64,000 nt of DNA from Planctomycetales bacterium 10988 (GTDB lineage: Bacteria > Planctomycetota > Planctomycetia > Pirellulales > Pb10988). The stretch spans positions 3,190,709-3,254,708 of the forward strand of contig CP043547.1 in assembly GCA_009664345.1 (NCBI GenBank), written 5' to 3'. The translations under genes and the position numbers were made by a program. The notes beneath the pieces are model-generated. The model searched no databases and was not told the DNA's origin. It saw only the letters and a list, made by a program, of their open reading frames with translations. Positions 26,501 to 34,262 of the stretch are shown one piece after another; position 1 is the first letter of the stretch, and every line of letters begins with the position of its first letter.

Positions 26501-27400
26501 ATGCATCTTGGTTCACCTCGATTTGGACGATGTAAAACTTCTTGGCTCCTTGCAGTTTGTGGGTTGATGGTTGCATTCTCTTCGGCCACTGCGGAAGAAG
26601 TGACCTCGAAGCAGATCCTTTATTCGCCGGATGTGGACCCGCCGCTCTATTTGCATGTTGACTTTCCGCCGGGATGGCAGGCTTCGGACAATCGCCCGGT
26701 GATTGTGTTTTACTTCGGCGGTGGATGGCGGGGTGGTTCGGTCAAGCAATTTAAGGATCAAGCCCATTACTTGGCGAGCCGAGGGCTGGTAGCGATCCGT
26801 GTCGATTATCGCATTCAATCTTTACACAAAGTTACCCCGAATGAATGTGTGAAGGATGCCTTCAAATCGATGGATTATATTGTGGCCCATCAAGACGAAC
26901 TCGGCATCGATCCGAACAAAATCATCGCTGCCGGCGGTTCAGCGGGAGGACATTTGGCGGCTTGCACGGCATTGACTCCGCGAGCAAAACTTTTGCAATA
27001 TGAATCGAAAGAGGAAATGCAGCCTGCTCCGCGTCCGATTGCGATGGTCCTGTTCAATCCGGTCGTGAGTTTTGCTTCCATTGATCGGCTTGAAGAACGC
27101 CTGCCCGAGAAGAATCGCAAACGGCTGGTCAATTTGATTTCGCCTGTTTTACACATGGAAGAGAACTGTCCTCCGACGATTATGTTCTTTGGCACGAAGG
27201 ATGAATTGATTGCTCAAGGGGAAGAATTCCTAGAGAAAAGTGAATCTCTTGGCGTTCGAGCGGAGCTTGTCACGGCGGAAGGCGAAAAGCATTCGTTCTT
27301 CAATCGTGATCCTTGGAAGAGTCGCACGCTTTATGATGCGGATGTCTTCTTGCAATCGCTGGGCCTGTTGGACGGTCCCGCGACGATGGAAAAGCCGTGA
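26501..27400 (+). CDS. Exported alpha/beta hydrolase (esterase-like)
   Basis: A 299-residue alpha/beta hydrolase with a signal peptide (hydrophobic core LLAVCGLMVAFSSA, cleavage near ATA-EE). YFGGGWRGGS is the oxyanion-hole loop of the HSL/BD-FAE-type subfamily, GGSAGGHLA holds the nucleophile Ser, and GTKDEL and EKHSFF supply the Asp and His. Relatives deacetylate plant or algal polysaccharides or hydrolyse short esters. AGAGG precedes the ATG at 26501 by eight bases; a TTG at 26483 in frame is less likely. It stands alone, 114 bp before a small membrane-protein gene. Confidence 0.88.
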   Translation: MHLGSPRFGRCKTSWLLAVCGLMVAFSSATAEEVTSKQILYSPDVDPPLYLHVDFPPGWQASDNRPVIVFYFGGGWRGGSVKQFKDQAHYLASRGLVAIRVDYRIQSLHKVTPNECVKDAFKSMDYIVAHQDELGIDPNKIIAAGGSAGGHLAACTALTPRAKLLQYESKEEMQPAPRPIAMVLFNPVVSFASIDRLEERLPEKNRKRLVNLISPVLHMEENCPPTIMFFGTKDELIAQGEEFLEKSESLGVRAELVTAEGEKHSFFNRDPWKSRTLYDADVFLQSLGLLDGPATMEKP

Positions 27401-27514
27401 CGATTTTATGATTTAAAGGAATTTTTCTTCTGCCTCGGTTGACATTGTTACGAGGCCGCCATGCTACGATAAAGAAATCATTTCCCTGGACATTCGACAA
27501 AAGGAGATCGAGAC

Positions 27515-27799
27515 GTGTCCCCGACGCAAACGCTTTCAAAAATTCCACTGTATTATTATATCGGTGGTGGAATCGCGGTTTGGATCATTCTTGGCATCAT
27601 CTGTCATGGGTGGCCGATTCTCGTTTATCTGTTGCTGCATGCTCCGGTCTCCGGGACGTTCCTTTATTTCTTTATTCAAGCGGAGCGGGCTTCTCAAAAG
27701 CCCCCCGTGGAAGCGGCTCCGCCAACCGAAGCCTCTCGGGAAGAGGCCGCCGAGGGAGCGAAAGACGAATCCAAGACAGAGGATGATACCACGCCGTAA
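27515..27799 (+). CDS. Small membrane protein with acidic tail
   Basis: A 94-residue protein of unknown function. Two hydrophobic segments (about 11-32 and 34-56) are followed by a Pro/Glu/Ala-rich, highly charged C-terminus (AERASQKPP to DDTTP). The start is GTG at 27515, firmly set by AAGGAG at 27501-27506. The hairpin-shaped topology would put the acidic tail in the cytoplasm, where it could recruit a partner. No family is recognised. Confidence 0.72.
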   Translation: MSPTQTLSKIPLYYYIGGGIAVWIILGIICHGWPILVYLLLHAPVSGTFLYFFIQAERASQKPPVEAAPPTEASREEAAEGAKDESKTEDDTTP

Positions 27800-28009
27800 G
27801 AGGTACTTCTTCGGACACCTTTGACAAAGATTCAGCAGGACGGAGGGATTCCCTTTCGTCCTGTTTGTTTTTATGGACTGGCAACTTTTGATTGCAATTG
27901 TCCTTCGGACCTTTTAGAAAGAAAGACGCAACGGTGTCGGTTCGAAAGGGCTGAAGCCGGATGATGTCAACGGTCAGACCTCGGGAACAATCAACGAGAA
28001 GGTGAAAAG

Positions 28010-29518
28010 ATGTTGCGAATGAAATATCTCGTGGCGGGGATGTGTTTGGGCCTCTGTTTCCTGGCGAGCGCGAATCTCTTCGCTCAGGAGAAGGAAGAGA
28101 AAAAGGAAAAGGCAAAGAAGCCAGCGACAGAAACGGTGGCGCAAGAACCATTTCAAGTCGAAGTCGAACTTGATGGAGTGTTCGAGGCCACGAAGACTTT
28201 TCCGGTATCTCTCAGCCCCGAGGAATTCCGCACCCTGAAAGTCGTCGAAGCGGTCTCGCACGGAGCCCAGGTGAAAGAGGGGCAAACCCTCATTCGCTTT
28301 GAAACCGAAGACCTTGATGATCAAATTGAAAAGTTGAAAGCGAGTCGGGCCTTGGCCGAATTGCAACTTCAGAGGACGCGTGAAGAAGCTGCGTACCTCC
28401 AGCAAACAGTTCCGCTCCGTTTAGCCAATGTTCAACGTGAACAGGAAGAAGCCGAAAGCGACTTGAAATTTTACCTAGAAATCATGGCTCCACTGTCGGA
28501 ACGAAGTGCCAAAGAATCGCTCAAAATGGCCGAGTTTCAAGTGGAATATTCCAAAGAGGAACTCGACCAACTCAAAAAGATGTACGAAGCCGATGACCTA
28601 ACTGAGGAGACCGAGGAGATCATCCTTCGTCGAGCGAAACGGCAATATGAATATGCGAAGTTCAATTTCGAACGTACCAAGACCCAATCGGAACGTTCGC
28701 TCGAAGTCGATCTCCCCCGCCAACGGGAACAGCGTGTTGAGCAGAACCGACTAAGCTCGATCGAGCGAGCGAAAGAGCTGTTGCAATTGCCGATTTCGCT
28801 GGAGGAAGTCCAACTTCGCCTGGAAAAAATGGAGGCGGATTTCGAAGAGTCGGGAAAGAAACTCAAGGGTTTGCAAGCGGATCGGAAGCTGCTGGTCGTG
28901 AAGTCTCCGGCGGAAGGATACATTTACTACGGGGAGCCAACCCGAGGCAGTTGGCCCAATCAAAGTGCCATCCAGCAAATTCAAAAGAAGCTGCGGCCGC
29001 AAGGTTCCGTCACTCCTGACGAGGTGGTGATGACCGTGGTGCAACTTCGCCCCTTAATGGTCCGTGCGAGCCTCGAAGAGAAACACCGAATGGAAGTCAA
29101 ACGCGGAACGAAAGGTCATGCCACCCCGGAGGCCCTGCCGGATGCGGAGTACCCGGTAACGGTGACGGAAATTTCCCTCATTCCCCTATTTGATAAGAAG
29201 TTTGATTGCAAGCTCGAAGTCTCTTTGAAAGAAGCTCCCGAGTGGCTCGTGCCGGGGATGAACTGCAAGCTCTCTTTGACTACCTATCAAAACGGAGAGG
29301 CCCTCGTCGTACCCAAAGCGGTGGTCTTTGGTCAAGACGATGAAGAGGAGGCTCCTTATGTCTTTGTCTATGAAGAAGGGAAGCCGGCCCAACGACAAAC
29401 GGTCGAACTTGGCAAATCGAATGACAAGCAGTTGGAAATCCTCTCTGGCGTTTCCGCCGGGGACCTGCTGCTCAAAGAAGAACCGAAGGAAGAAGACTCT
29501 GCCGAGGAGGAAAAATAG
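28010..29518 (+). CDS. Periplasmic adaptor (HlyD/RND membrane-fusion-like) protein
   Basis: A 502-residue exported protein. After a signal peptide (about 1-25) and a Lys/Glu-rich stretch comes a half-lipoyl motif (VSHGAQVKEGQTLIRFETEDL), then a long coiled coil (about 100-275, rich in Glu/Gln/Arg), the second half-lipoyl part (VVKSPAEGYIYYGEP) and beta-barrel segments to the C-terminus, ending in an acidic tail. This order is that of membrane-fusion proteins linking an inner-membrane pump to the outside. No pump gene is adjacent; instead a prenyltransferase-repeat and a membrane protein follow on the same strand. AGAAGG lies eight bases before the ATG. Confidence 0.83.
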   Translation: MLRMKYLVAGMCLGLCFLASANLFAQEKEEKKEKAKKPATETVAQEPFQVEVELDGVFEATKTFPVSLSPEEFRTLKVVEAVSHGAQVKEGQTLIRFETEDLDDQIEKLKASRALAELQLQRTREEAAYLQQTVPLRLANVQREQEEAESDLKFYLEIMAPLSERSAKESLKMAEFQVEYSKEELDQLKKMYEADDLTEETEEIILRRAKRQYEYAKFNFERTKTQSERSLEVDLPRQREQRVEQNRLSSIERAKELLQLPISLEEVQLRLEKMEADFEESGKKLKGLQADRKLLVVKSPAEGYIYYGEPTRGSWPNQSAIQQIQKKLRPQGSVTPDEVVMTVVQLRPLMVRASLEEKHRMEVKRGTKGHATPEALPDAEYPVTVTEISLIPLFDKKFDCKLEVSLKEAPEWLVPGMNCKLSLTTYQNGEALVVPKAVVFGQDDEEEAPYVFVYEEGKPAQRQTVELGKSNDKQLEILSGVSAGDLLLKEEPKEEDSAEEEK

Positions 29519-29547
29519 GAATCGCCCACTATTCGAAATGGATTCCT

Positions 29548-29567
29548 AAAAGCACTTTTTGGTTTTT
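29548..29567 (+). repeat. A/T-tract intergenic motif, copy 1
   Basis: AAAAGCACTTTTTGGTTTTT, 29 bp beyond the adaptor stop codon. It is one of eleven copies of a short motif near AAAAAGTGCTTTTTGNTTTT found downstream of genes in this window; a role in transcript ends is inferred only. Confidence 0.55.
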
Positions 29568-29596
29568 CTTTCTTCCTTTCGGCAAAGGAGTTTCCC

Positions 29597-30949
29597 ATGC
29601 GTTCTCGGATGGTGCGATTGCTGCTTCTGGTACTAGTAAGCGGGCCGGGTTTCTTGCTCTCGGCAGAACCTACGACGGAGAAAAAAGAGTCGGCGGCTGA
29701 AAACGCAACCAAGTCGGAAACGGATGCGGCGGAGGCTACGCTTGAGAAGTCTCTTGAAGAGTTGGCGGAATCTCCGCGGCTTCCGAAAGTTGATCCGCCT
29801 CCCCGCCAGGAAATTGAAGAAGGACTGAAACGAGGCGTGGCGTTTTTGATTGTCGACCAGAATAAGGACGGTTCCTGGGGAACGCCGCGTCAGACGAAGG
29901 GACTCAACATTTATGCCCCGGTCCCTGGTGCGCATCATGCCTTCCGAGGTGGGACGACTTCGCTCTGTTTGACGGCTTTGTTGGAATTGGAATCACATCC
30001 GCTCTTTGAGGGGCGAGACGATCTACGCAAAGCGATCGACCGGGCCGAAGCCTGGATGTTCGAGGAACTCCCCGAATTGCGACGGGCGGACCCGACCGCG
30101 ATCTACAATGTCTGGGGGCACGGGTACGCCCTGCAAGCCTTGGCTCGCATGTATCTTCGCAAACCGGAGGATGCCGAAAGGCAAAAAGCGATTTTGGAAT
30201 TGGTCGAAATCCAATTTGATCGGCTAGGTCGTTACGAATCGGTTGCCGGAGGTTGGGGATACTATGACTTTGAGGTCGGCAGCCAACGCCCTGCAAGTAG
30301 CTCGACGAGCTTTGTCACCGCTGCAATCCTGGTTGCTTTCGATGAGCTACGTGATTTGGGAATCGAACCGCCGGACCCGTTGATTCGCCGCGGGGTGGCC
30401 TCCATCAAACGGCAGCAACTCAACAACTTCTCTTATGCTTATGGCGAGTATTTGAAGCTTTATCCGGTCATGGGGATTAATCGCCCGGCGGGAAGCCTCG
30501 GCCGTTCGCAGGCGTGCAACCTCGCTTTGCGACTCTGGGGAGATTCCGACGTCACCGACAAAGTGATGAGTACGTGGCTGCATCGTCTGTTTGCCAGGAA
30601 TGGGTGGTTGAGCATTGGCCGCAAACGTCCTATCCCTCACGAATCGTGGTTCCAGGTGGCGGGTTATTTTTATTACTTCGGACATTACTACGCCGCTTTG
30701 ACCATTGAATCGTATCCCTTGGAGGATCAAGCCCAGTTCCGAGGTTCGATGGCATATCTTTTATTGAACTTGCAGGAGAAAGACGGTTCCTGGTGGGATT
30801 ATCCGTTGTATGATTATCATCAGCAGTACGGCACCGCCTTCGCGTTGAGTTCGCTGTGGCGATGTTTGGAACCGCTTCCTTCCCGTAAGGAGATGGCCAA
30901 ACTTCCCAAGGAAACGACTCCGACAACCCTTCCCCCAGCAGAATTTTAG
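29597..30949 (+). CDS. Exported prenyltransferase/squalene-cyclase-repeat protein
   Basis: A 450-residue protein. A signal peptide (about 1-23) and a charged linker precede an alpha/alpha-barrel with terpene-cyclase-type QW-like repeats: NKDGSWGTP, AGGWGYYDFE, NGWLSIG and EKDGSWWDYP. The catalytic DxDD motif of squalene-hopene cyclases is not present, so cyclisation is doubtful; such secreted repeat proteins are common in Planctomycetota and have no proven function. AAAGGAG precedes the ATG. It lies 78 bp after the adaptor gene and 51 bp before a multi-spanning protein gene, so all three probably form one transcription unit. Confidence 0.85.
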   Translation: MRSRMVRLLLLVLVSGPGFLLSAEPTTEKKESAAENATKSETDAAEATLEKSLEELAESPRLPKVDPPPRQEIEEGLKRGVAFLIVDQNKDGSWGTPRQTKGLNIYAPVPGAHHAFRGGTTSLCLTALLELESHPLFEGRDDLRKAIDRAEAWMFEELPELRRADPTAIYNVWGHGYALQALARMYLRKPEDAERQKAILELVEIQFDRLGRYESVAGGWGYYDFEVGSQRPASSSTSFVTAAILVAFDELRDLGIEPPDPLIRRGVASIKRQQLNNFSYAYGEYLKLYPVMGINRPAGSLGRSQACNLALRLWGDSDVTDKVMSTWLHRLFARNGWLSIGRKRPIPHESWFQVAGYFYYFGHYYAALTIESYPLEDQAQFRGSMAYLLLNLQEKDGSWWDYPLYDYHQQYGTAFALSSLWRCLEPLPSRKEMAKLPKETTPTTLPPAEF

Positions 30950-31000
30950 GCACTGCCGCCTAGGTGTCAGAGCCTTTTCACTTCTTTTAGAAAGACCACG

Positions 31001-32899
31001 ATGCACGCGGACGATGATGACGCGACCTCCTCTCAGCCAGAGGGTGAAATTCCGAAGGCTGCTCACCGGCCTTCGCCGAACTCACAATCAACCACCGCAG
31101 GGCGAGCGCAAGTTTACCCCATTCAATGGCTGTTGCTGGGGATGTGCCTCTTTACCTTGGCCGTCACCAATGTCATGAAGATTCACACGGTCGATGTCCC
31201 TTGGCATCTGGCAACGGCTCGATTGGCCTGGGAACAAGGTTATTTCCCGGCGACCAATTCTTTCTCCTACACATTTCCGGAATACCCCCTCTATCAACAG
31301 TACCCTCTCTTCCAAAGTGTACTTTTTACGGTTTATCAATGGGCGAGTTGGGAAGGCTTGAGCCTCTTGATGAGTGCGTATTGGTTCGGAAGTTTTTTGA
31401 TTTGGAGTGCTTGGGGGGGAGGGCTGCGACAAGTGGCCCGCTTGAATGCCGCTTGGGTTTTGGTGATTTATGCTTTCTTTCTGCGCGATCACTTGAGGCC
31501 GGAGTTGCAGACGTTGCTGTTGCTCGGCTGTTTGCTCTTGGCGATGGACCTTTTTCGGAAAAGACCCTGGCTCGGCGGTTGTGCCATTGTTTTTGTGCAG
31601 TGGTGCCTGGCGAATACCCATCAGATGTTTACCGTGGGCTTGGCGTTGATCGTTTCTTTTCTTATCCATGCGGTGATGGTGCGGCTTTTCCAAGGAAGGC
31701 TCGGCGTATCCCGCGAAGACGAAAAGCTGCCACTTCTGTATTTATCCGCGGTGGTCGTGGCGGCAGGGTTGGCATGTTTCCTCACGCCGTTGGGGACGGA
31801 GGTGATAGGGGTTCCGCTAAAGACCATGGGTTCGCTCACCCATCATCGGGAAGAGGTCCAGGAGTTCGCCCCGTTTTATACTTCTTTACCAGCGACGATT
31901 CTCGTGACGCTTTCCACCCTGTTGTTGGCGTTGCACTTCCTTTTGACCCGCAAACGGTGGCAACCCTTCGAGGTCGCGCTTGCCCTGTTGGGGATCGTCT
32001 TGATCCTCGGAGCAATTCGCGGTCTCCCATTTTATGTGGTGATTTGCGTCGCCCTGTTTAGTCGGGGAAGGTTCCGCTTGCAACAAATCGCCGCCGAGCA
32101 AGGTCCCGAACAAACTACTCCCCACATTCAGGTTCAGCAAGAACGGAGGGCGTTTGCCCAAAGTCTTTTCACGCTGCCGCTTTGTTTGATGCTTTTGATG
32201 GCGTGGTGGCTTTCGCCGGAGAAATCGCTCTGGACAGGGCAACGAGGATGGGGACGGAGTGCCGGCGATTGGCCCGATACGACGATGGCCTTTTTGAAGG
32301 AAAGTCCTCCCCCGGGGAAGATGCTCAATATGAGTTGGTTCGCCGGAAATGCCCTCATTTGGGAAGGATATCCGCAATTCCAAGTCTATGTAGACCCGCG
32401 ATTAGAGGCCTATCCTCGTGACTTTTTGGTTAAAACGATCGACGCCAGAAAGGACGAAGCCCTCTTACAAGAGCTTGTGGAACGGTTCGATTGCTCCTGG
32501 TTTGTTGGAGAAATGCGACTCCCGGAAGTCCGCCGTCATGGGGTGCGGCTCTTGGAATCCGGTGAGTGGAAGTTGGTGCAAATCGATCCGATTTTCTTTG
32601 TCCTCGTTGAGCAACGTTCCGAAACCGAGGACTATCTAGAAGCCCACGGGCTTGATCCCAGCACGCACGAGGTCGCCAGCTACACTCCCGATCCAGAGAT
32701 GCGACCCTTACAAGAATTGATCGTGGCAGGGTGGTATCAATCGTTGGGACAGCCCGAACGGGCCAAGCCTATTTTGGAGAAGATTGAACAGTTGGCTGAG
32801 ACCAAGCCTTATCTTCAGAAAGCCTTCAAGAGTTTTCAGCGAGAATCCTCTTTGGATAAGGAAGCCAAGGCCCCGCTTCCCGAACCGGAAAACGACTAA
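31001..32899 (+). CDS. Large multi-spanning membrane protein, GT-C-like
   Basis: A 632-residue protein with about ten to twelve membrane helices (roughly 41-440) and a C-terminal soluble domain (about 450-632). Right after the first helix, HTVDVPWHLATARLAWEQGYFPATNSFSYT follows in pieces the pattern D-x-x-WHLA...G..P..D.FSYT seen in GT-C-fold glycosyltransferase-like proteins, where an Asp in the first loop is catalytic (Asp near 67). The tail contains short helical repeats. It may transfer sugars from lipid carriers across the membrane; this is inference from topology and one motif. It ends the adaptor-prenyltransferase cluster and is followed by a hairpin. Confidence 0.8.
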   Translation: MHADDDDATSSQPEGEIPKAAHRPSPNSQSTTAGRAQVYPIQWLLLGMCLFTLAVTNVMKIHTVDVPWHLATARLAWEQGYFPATNSFSYTFPEYPLYQQYPLFQSVLFTVYQWASWEGLSLLMSAYWFGSFLIWSAWGGGLRQVARLNAAWVLVIYAFFLRDHLRPELQTLLLLGCLLLAMDLFRKRPWLGGCAIVFVQWCLANTHQMFTVGLALIVSFLIHAVMVRLFQGRLGVSREDEKLPLLYLSAVVVAAGLACFLTPLGTEVIGVPLKTMGSLTHHREEVQEFAPFYTSLPATILVTLSTLLLALHFLLTRKRWQPFEVALALLGIVLILGAIRGLPFYVVICVALFSRGRFRLQQIAAEQGPEQTTPHIQVQQERRAFAQSLFTLPLCLMLLMAWWLSPEKSLWTGQRGWGRSAGDWPDTTMAFLKESPPPGKMLNMSWFAGNALIWEGYPQFQVYVDPRLEAYPRDFLVKTIDARKDEALLQELVERFDCSWFVGEMRLPEVRRHGVRLLESGEWKLVQIDPIFFVLVEQRSETEDYLEAHGLDPSTHEVASYTPDPEMRPLQELIVAGWYQSLGQPERAKPILEKIEQLAETKPYLQKAFKSFQRESSLDKEAKAPLPEPEND

Positions 32900-32944
32900 A
32901 GTTGTTTTGAATCGTGATAGGAAAACACCCTCAAGCGCGTAAGA

Positions 32945-32990
32945 AGAGCCAGGCGGCTGAAGGAAATCAGTCAACCTGGCTCTCTTCATT
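32945..32990 (+). terminator. Hairpin after the GT-C-like gene
   Basis: A 9-bp stem AGAGCCAGG (32945-32953) and CCTGGCTCT (32975-32983) encloses a smaller inner stem CTGA/TCAG. It lies 45 bp after the stop codon and is followed by CTTCATTTTC, a weak T-tract, so it probably acts as a terminator. Confidence 0.6.
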
Positions 32991-33036
32991 TTCAACTGCT
33001 TGTTAAGCGAGAATCATTTCGCTTCTAAATTGCAGT

Positions 33037-33051
33037 AAAAATCGCTTTTTG
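33037..33051. repeat. A/T-tract intergenic motif, copy 2
   Basis: AAAAATCGCTTTTTG, seven bases beyond the stop codon of the leftward thioredoxin-like gene. Member of the eleven-copy family. Confidence 0.5.
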
Positions 33052-33058
33052 AAAGTGA

Positions 33059-33613
33059 CTAGTTGGCCAATTTCGGCAATTCGGCAACCACACCAGCGAC
33101 ACAACCGGCACACATTTCGCCAGGGCCGAATTTGTGGGTGGAGATGACTTTGCCTTTGGAAGCCATGATCACGGTGACGCCGGCATCGGAATCCAAATTG
33201 TAGTTTTTGGGTCCGTGGACTTCATTCGGGACGGTAATGGCAACATGCTTGGCTTGCTTGGCCAATTGTTGAGCTTTGGCTTTTGCATCTTCTTGCGATT
33301 CGCCCATGACGCTGACGAAGGAGGCAAGGCGGCTATCGGAGTTCTTTTCGATTGCTTGATCAAGTTGTTGAACAAGGGTGGGAACTTCGCCATCGACTTC
33401 GTTGGTGAAGATCATCACCATGGGGCGATTTCCATACATGCAGCGATAGCAAAGGTTTTCACCGACGTCGACACCATCTTCGGTCGCTCCACCGATTTTT
33501 TCGACGTGGAAAGCACCGACGGAATCACCTTTTTTGAGGGCTTCGCCCGCGAAGGTCAAACCGACCATTGCCACCATTGCCAAAGCCAAACCGCCGCCAA
33601 TTAAACGTTTCAT
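33059..33613 (-). CDS. Exported thioredoxin-fold-like protein
   Basis: A 184-residue exported protein. The signal peptide (RLIGGGLALAMVAMVGLTFA) is followed by a domain whose predicted order is that of a thioredoxin fold: NRPMVMIFTNEVD as the central strand, LASFVSVMGESQEDA and ITVPNEV further on, ending CAGCVAGVVAEL. The CxxC place near the fold's active site reads CYRCMYGNRP, so a redox Cys pair is possible, and CAGC near the C-terminus is a second pair. AAGGAG nine bases upstream fixes the ATG at 33613. It may be a periplasmic thiol protein; the family is not one I can name. Confidence 0.8.
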   Translation of the reverse strand: MKRLIGGGLALAMVAMVGLTFAGEALKKGDSVGAFHVEKIGGATEDGVDVGENLCYRCMYGNRPMVMIFTNEVDGEVPTLVQQLDQAIEKNSDSRLASFVSVMGESQEDAKAKAQQLAKQAKHVAITVPNEVHGPKNYNLDSDAGVTVIMASKGKVISTHKFGPGEMCAGCVAGVVAELPKLAN

Positions 33614-33973
33614 CGTTTTCTCTCCTTGTTGAGGAACTGGGAAAACTAGAGAAAACCGTTTCCGATAAAAATCCCCAAGAACGCCTTTGTTCCGAGGAGG
33701 AAACGATCTGTTATCGAATTCGCTCACTGATTTCTACGAGCGAGCGAAATCAATCGAAAGTCACTTCGTTGCTGAGTCTCTTCCCTAGAGACCTCGCTAC
33801 ACATCATGAGGAGGAGCTTCACTGCTCCCGAAATTGTTCTCTGGGGGAGAACGCCGTTGTTCTGAATCACTATAGAGGGAAATTTTTAGAGGTTCTGTAA
33901 GCTACCTAACAAAAGCCCGAACTATTTCTTTTTCTTTTAAATGAATTTTTAATTAAAGCATGTGTTTGTGAAT
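33614..33973. other. Intergenic stretch without recognisable gene
   Basis: A rightward frame (33568-33900) is open but overlaps the signal-peptide region of the thioredoxin-like gene and lacks a ribosome-binding site. The stretch holds the promoter of the leftward gene and otherwise nothing I can name. Confidence 0.5.
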
Positions 33974-34243
33974 TCACCCGCCTCCGAGGGCCGGCAGAAA
34001 GTGAACTTCGCTTGCCGGGGAAAGTTTGCCAAATATTCCCTGTTGAATTTCCCCGTCAATCGAGATCGCCAAACCTTCCGCCAATCGTGTGTTATCGTTC
34101 GGAGGTTGTAAGTGCGGGGCAAGATCGGGATATCGCTGTTGTAATGATCGTAGCAATTCCCGCACGCTTTGTGATTCCAATTCTAGGCAGGTCTCGCCAT
34201 CTGTCCACTTTTTCCAGGCGGGCGGCAAGATCACGGTGGCCAT
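33974..34243 (-). CDS. MoaD/ThiS-family ubiquitin-like sulfur carrier
   Basis: An 89-residue protein with the beta-grasp pattern of MoaD/ThiS: an N-terminal strand (ATVILPPAWKKW), the helix VRELLRSLQQRYPDL, ISIDGEIQQG, SEVHFLPALGGG, and the C-terminal Gly-Gly needed for adenylation and thiocarboxylation. It could carry sulfur for molybdopterin or another cofactor. No moaE, thiF/moeB or thiG homologue is near; instead the gene lies 19 bp after an M28 peptidase gene on the same strand. ThiS-like proteins next to metallopeptidases sometimes belong to sulfur-relay or conjugation pathways; here that is only a thought. Confidence 0.85.
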   Translation of the reverse strand: MATVILPPAWKKWTDGETCLELESQSVRELLRSLQQRYPDLAPHLQPPNDNTRLAEGLAISIDGEIQQGIFGKLSPASEVHFLPALGGG

Positions 34244-34262
34244 GCTTATCCTTTAAATTTTG

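Noticed and set aside
27439-27470. TTGACA followed by TACGAT as a promoter of the 27515 gene
   Set aside because: The spacing is 20 bp, outside the usual 16-18 bp range; not listed as a promoter.
33568-33900. A 110-codon rightward frame overlapping the thioredoxin-like gene
   Set aside because: It starts inside the signal-peptide region of a better supported gene on the other strand and lacks protein-like composition.
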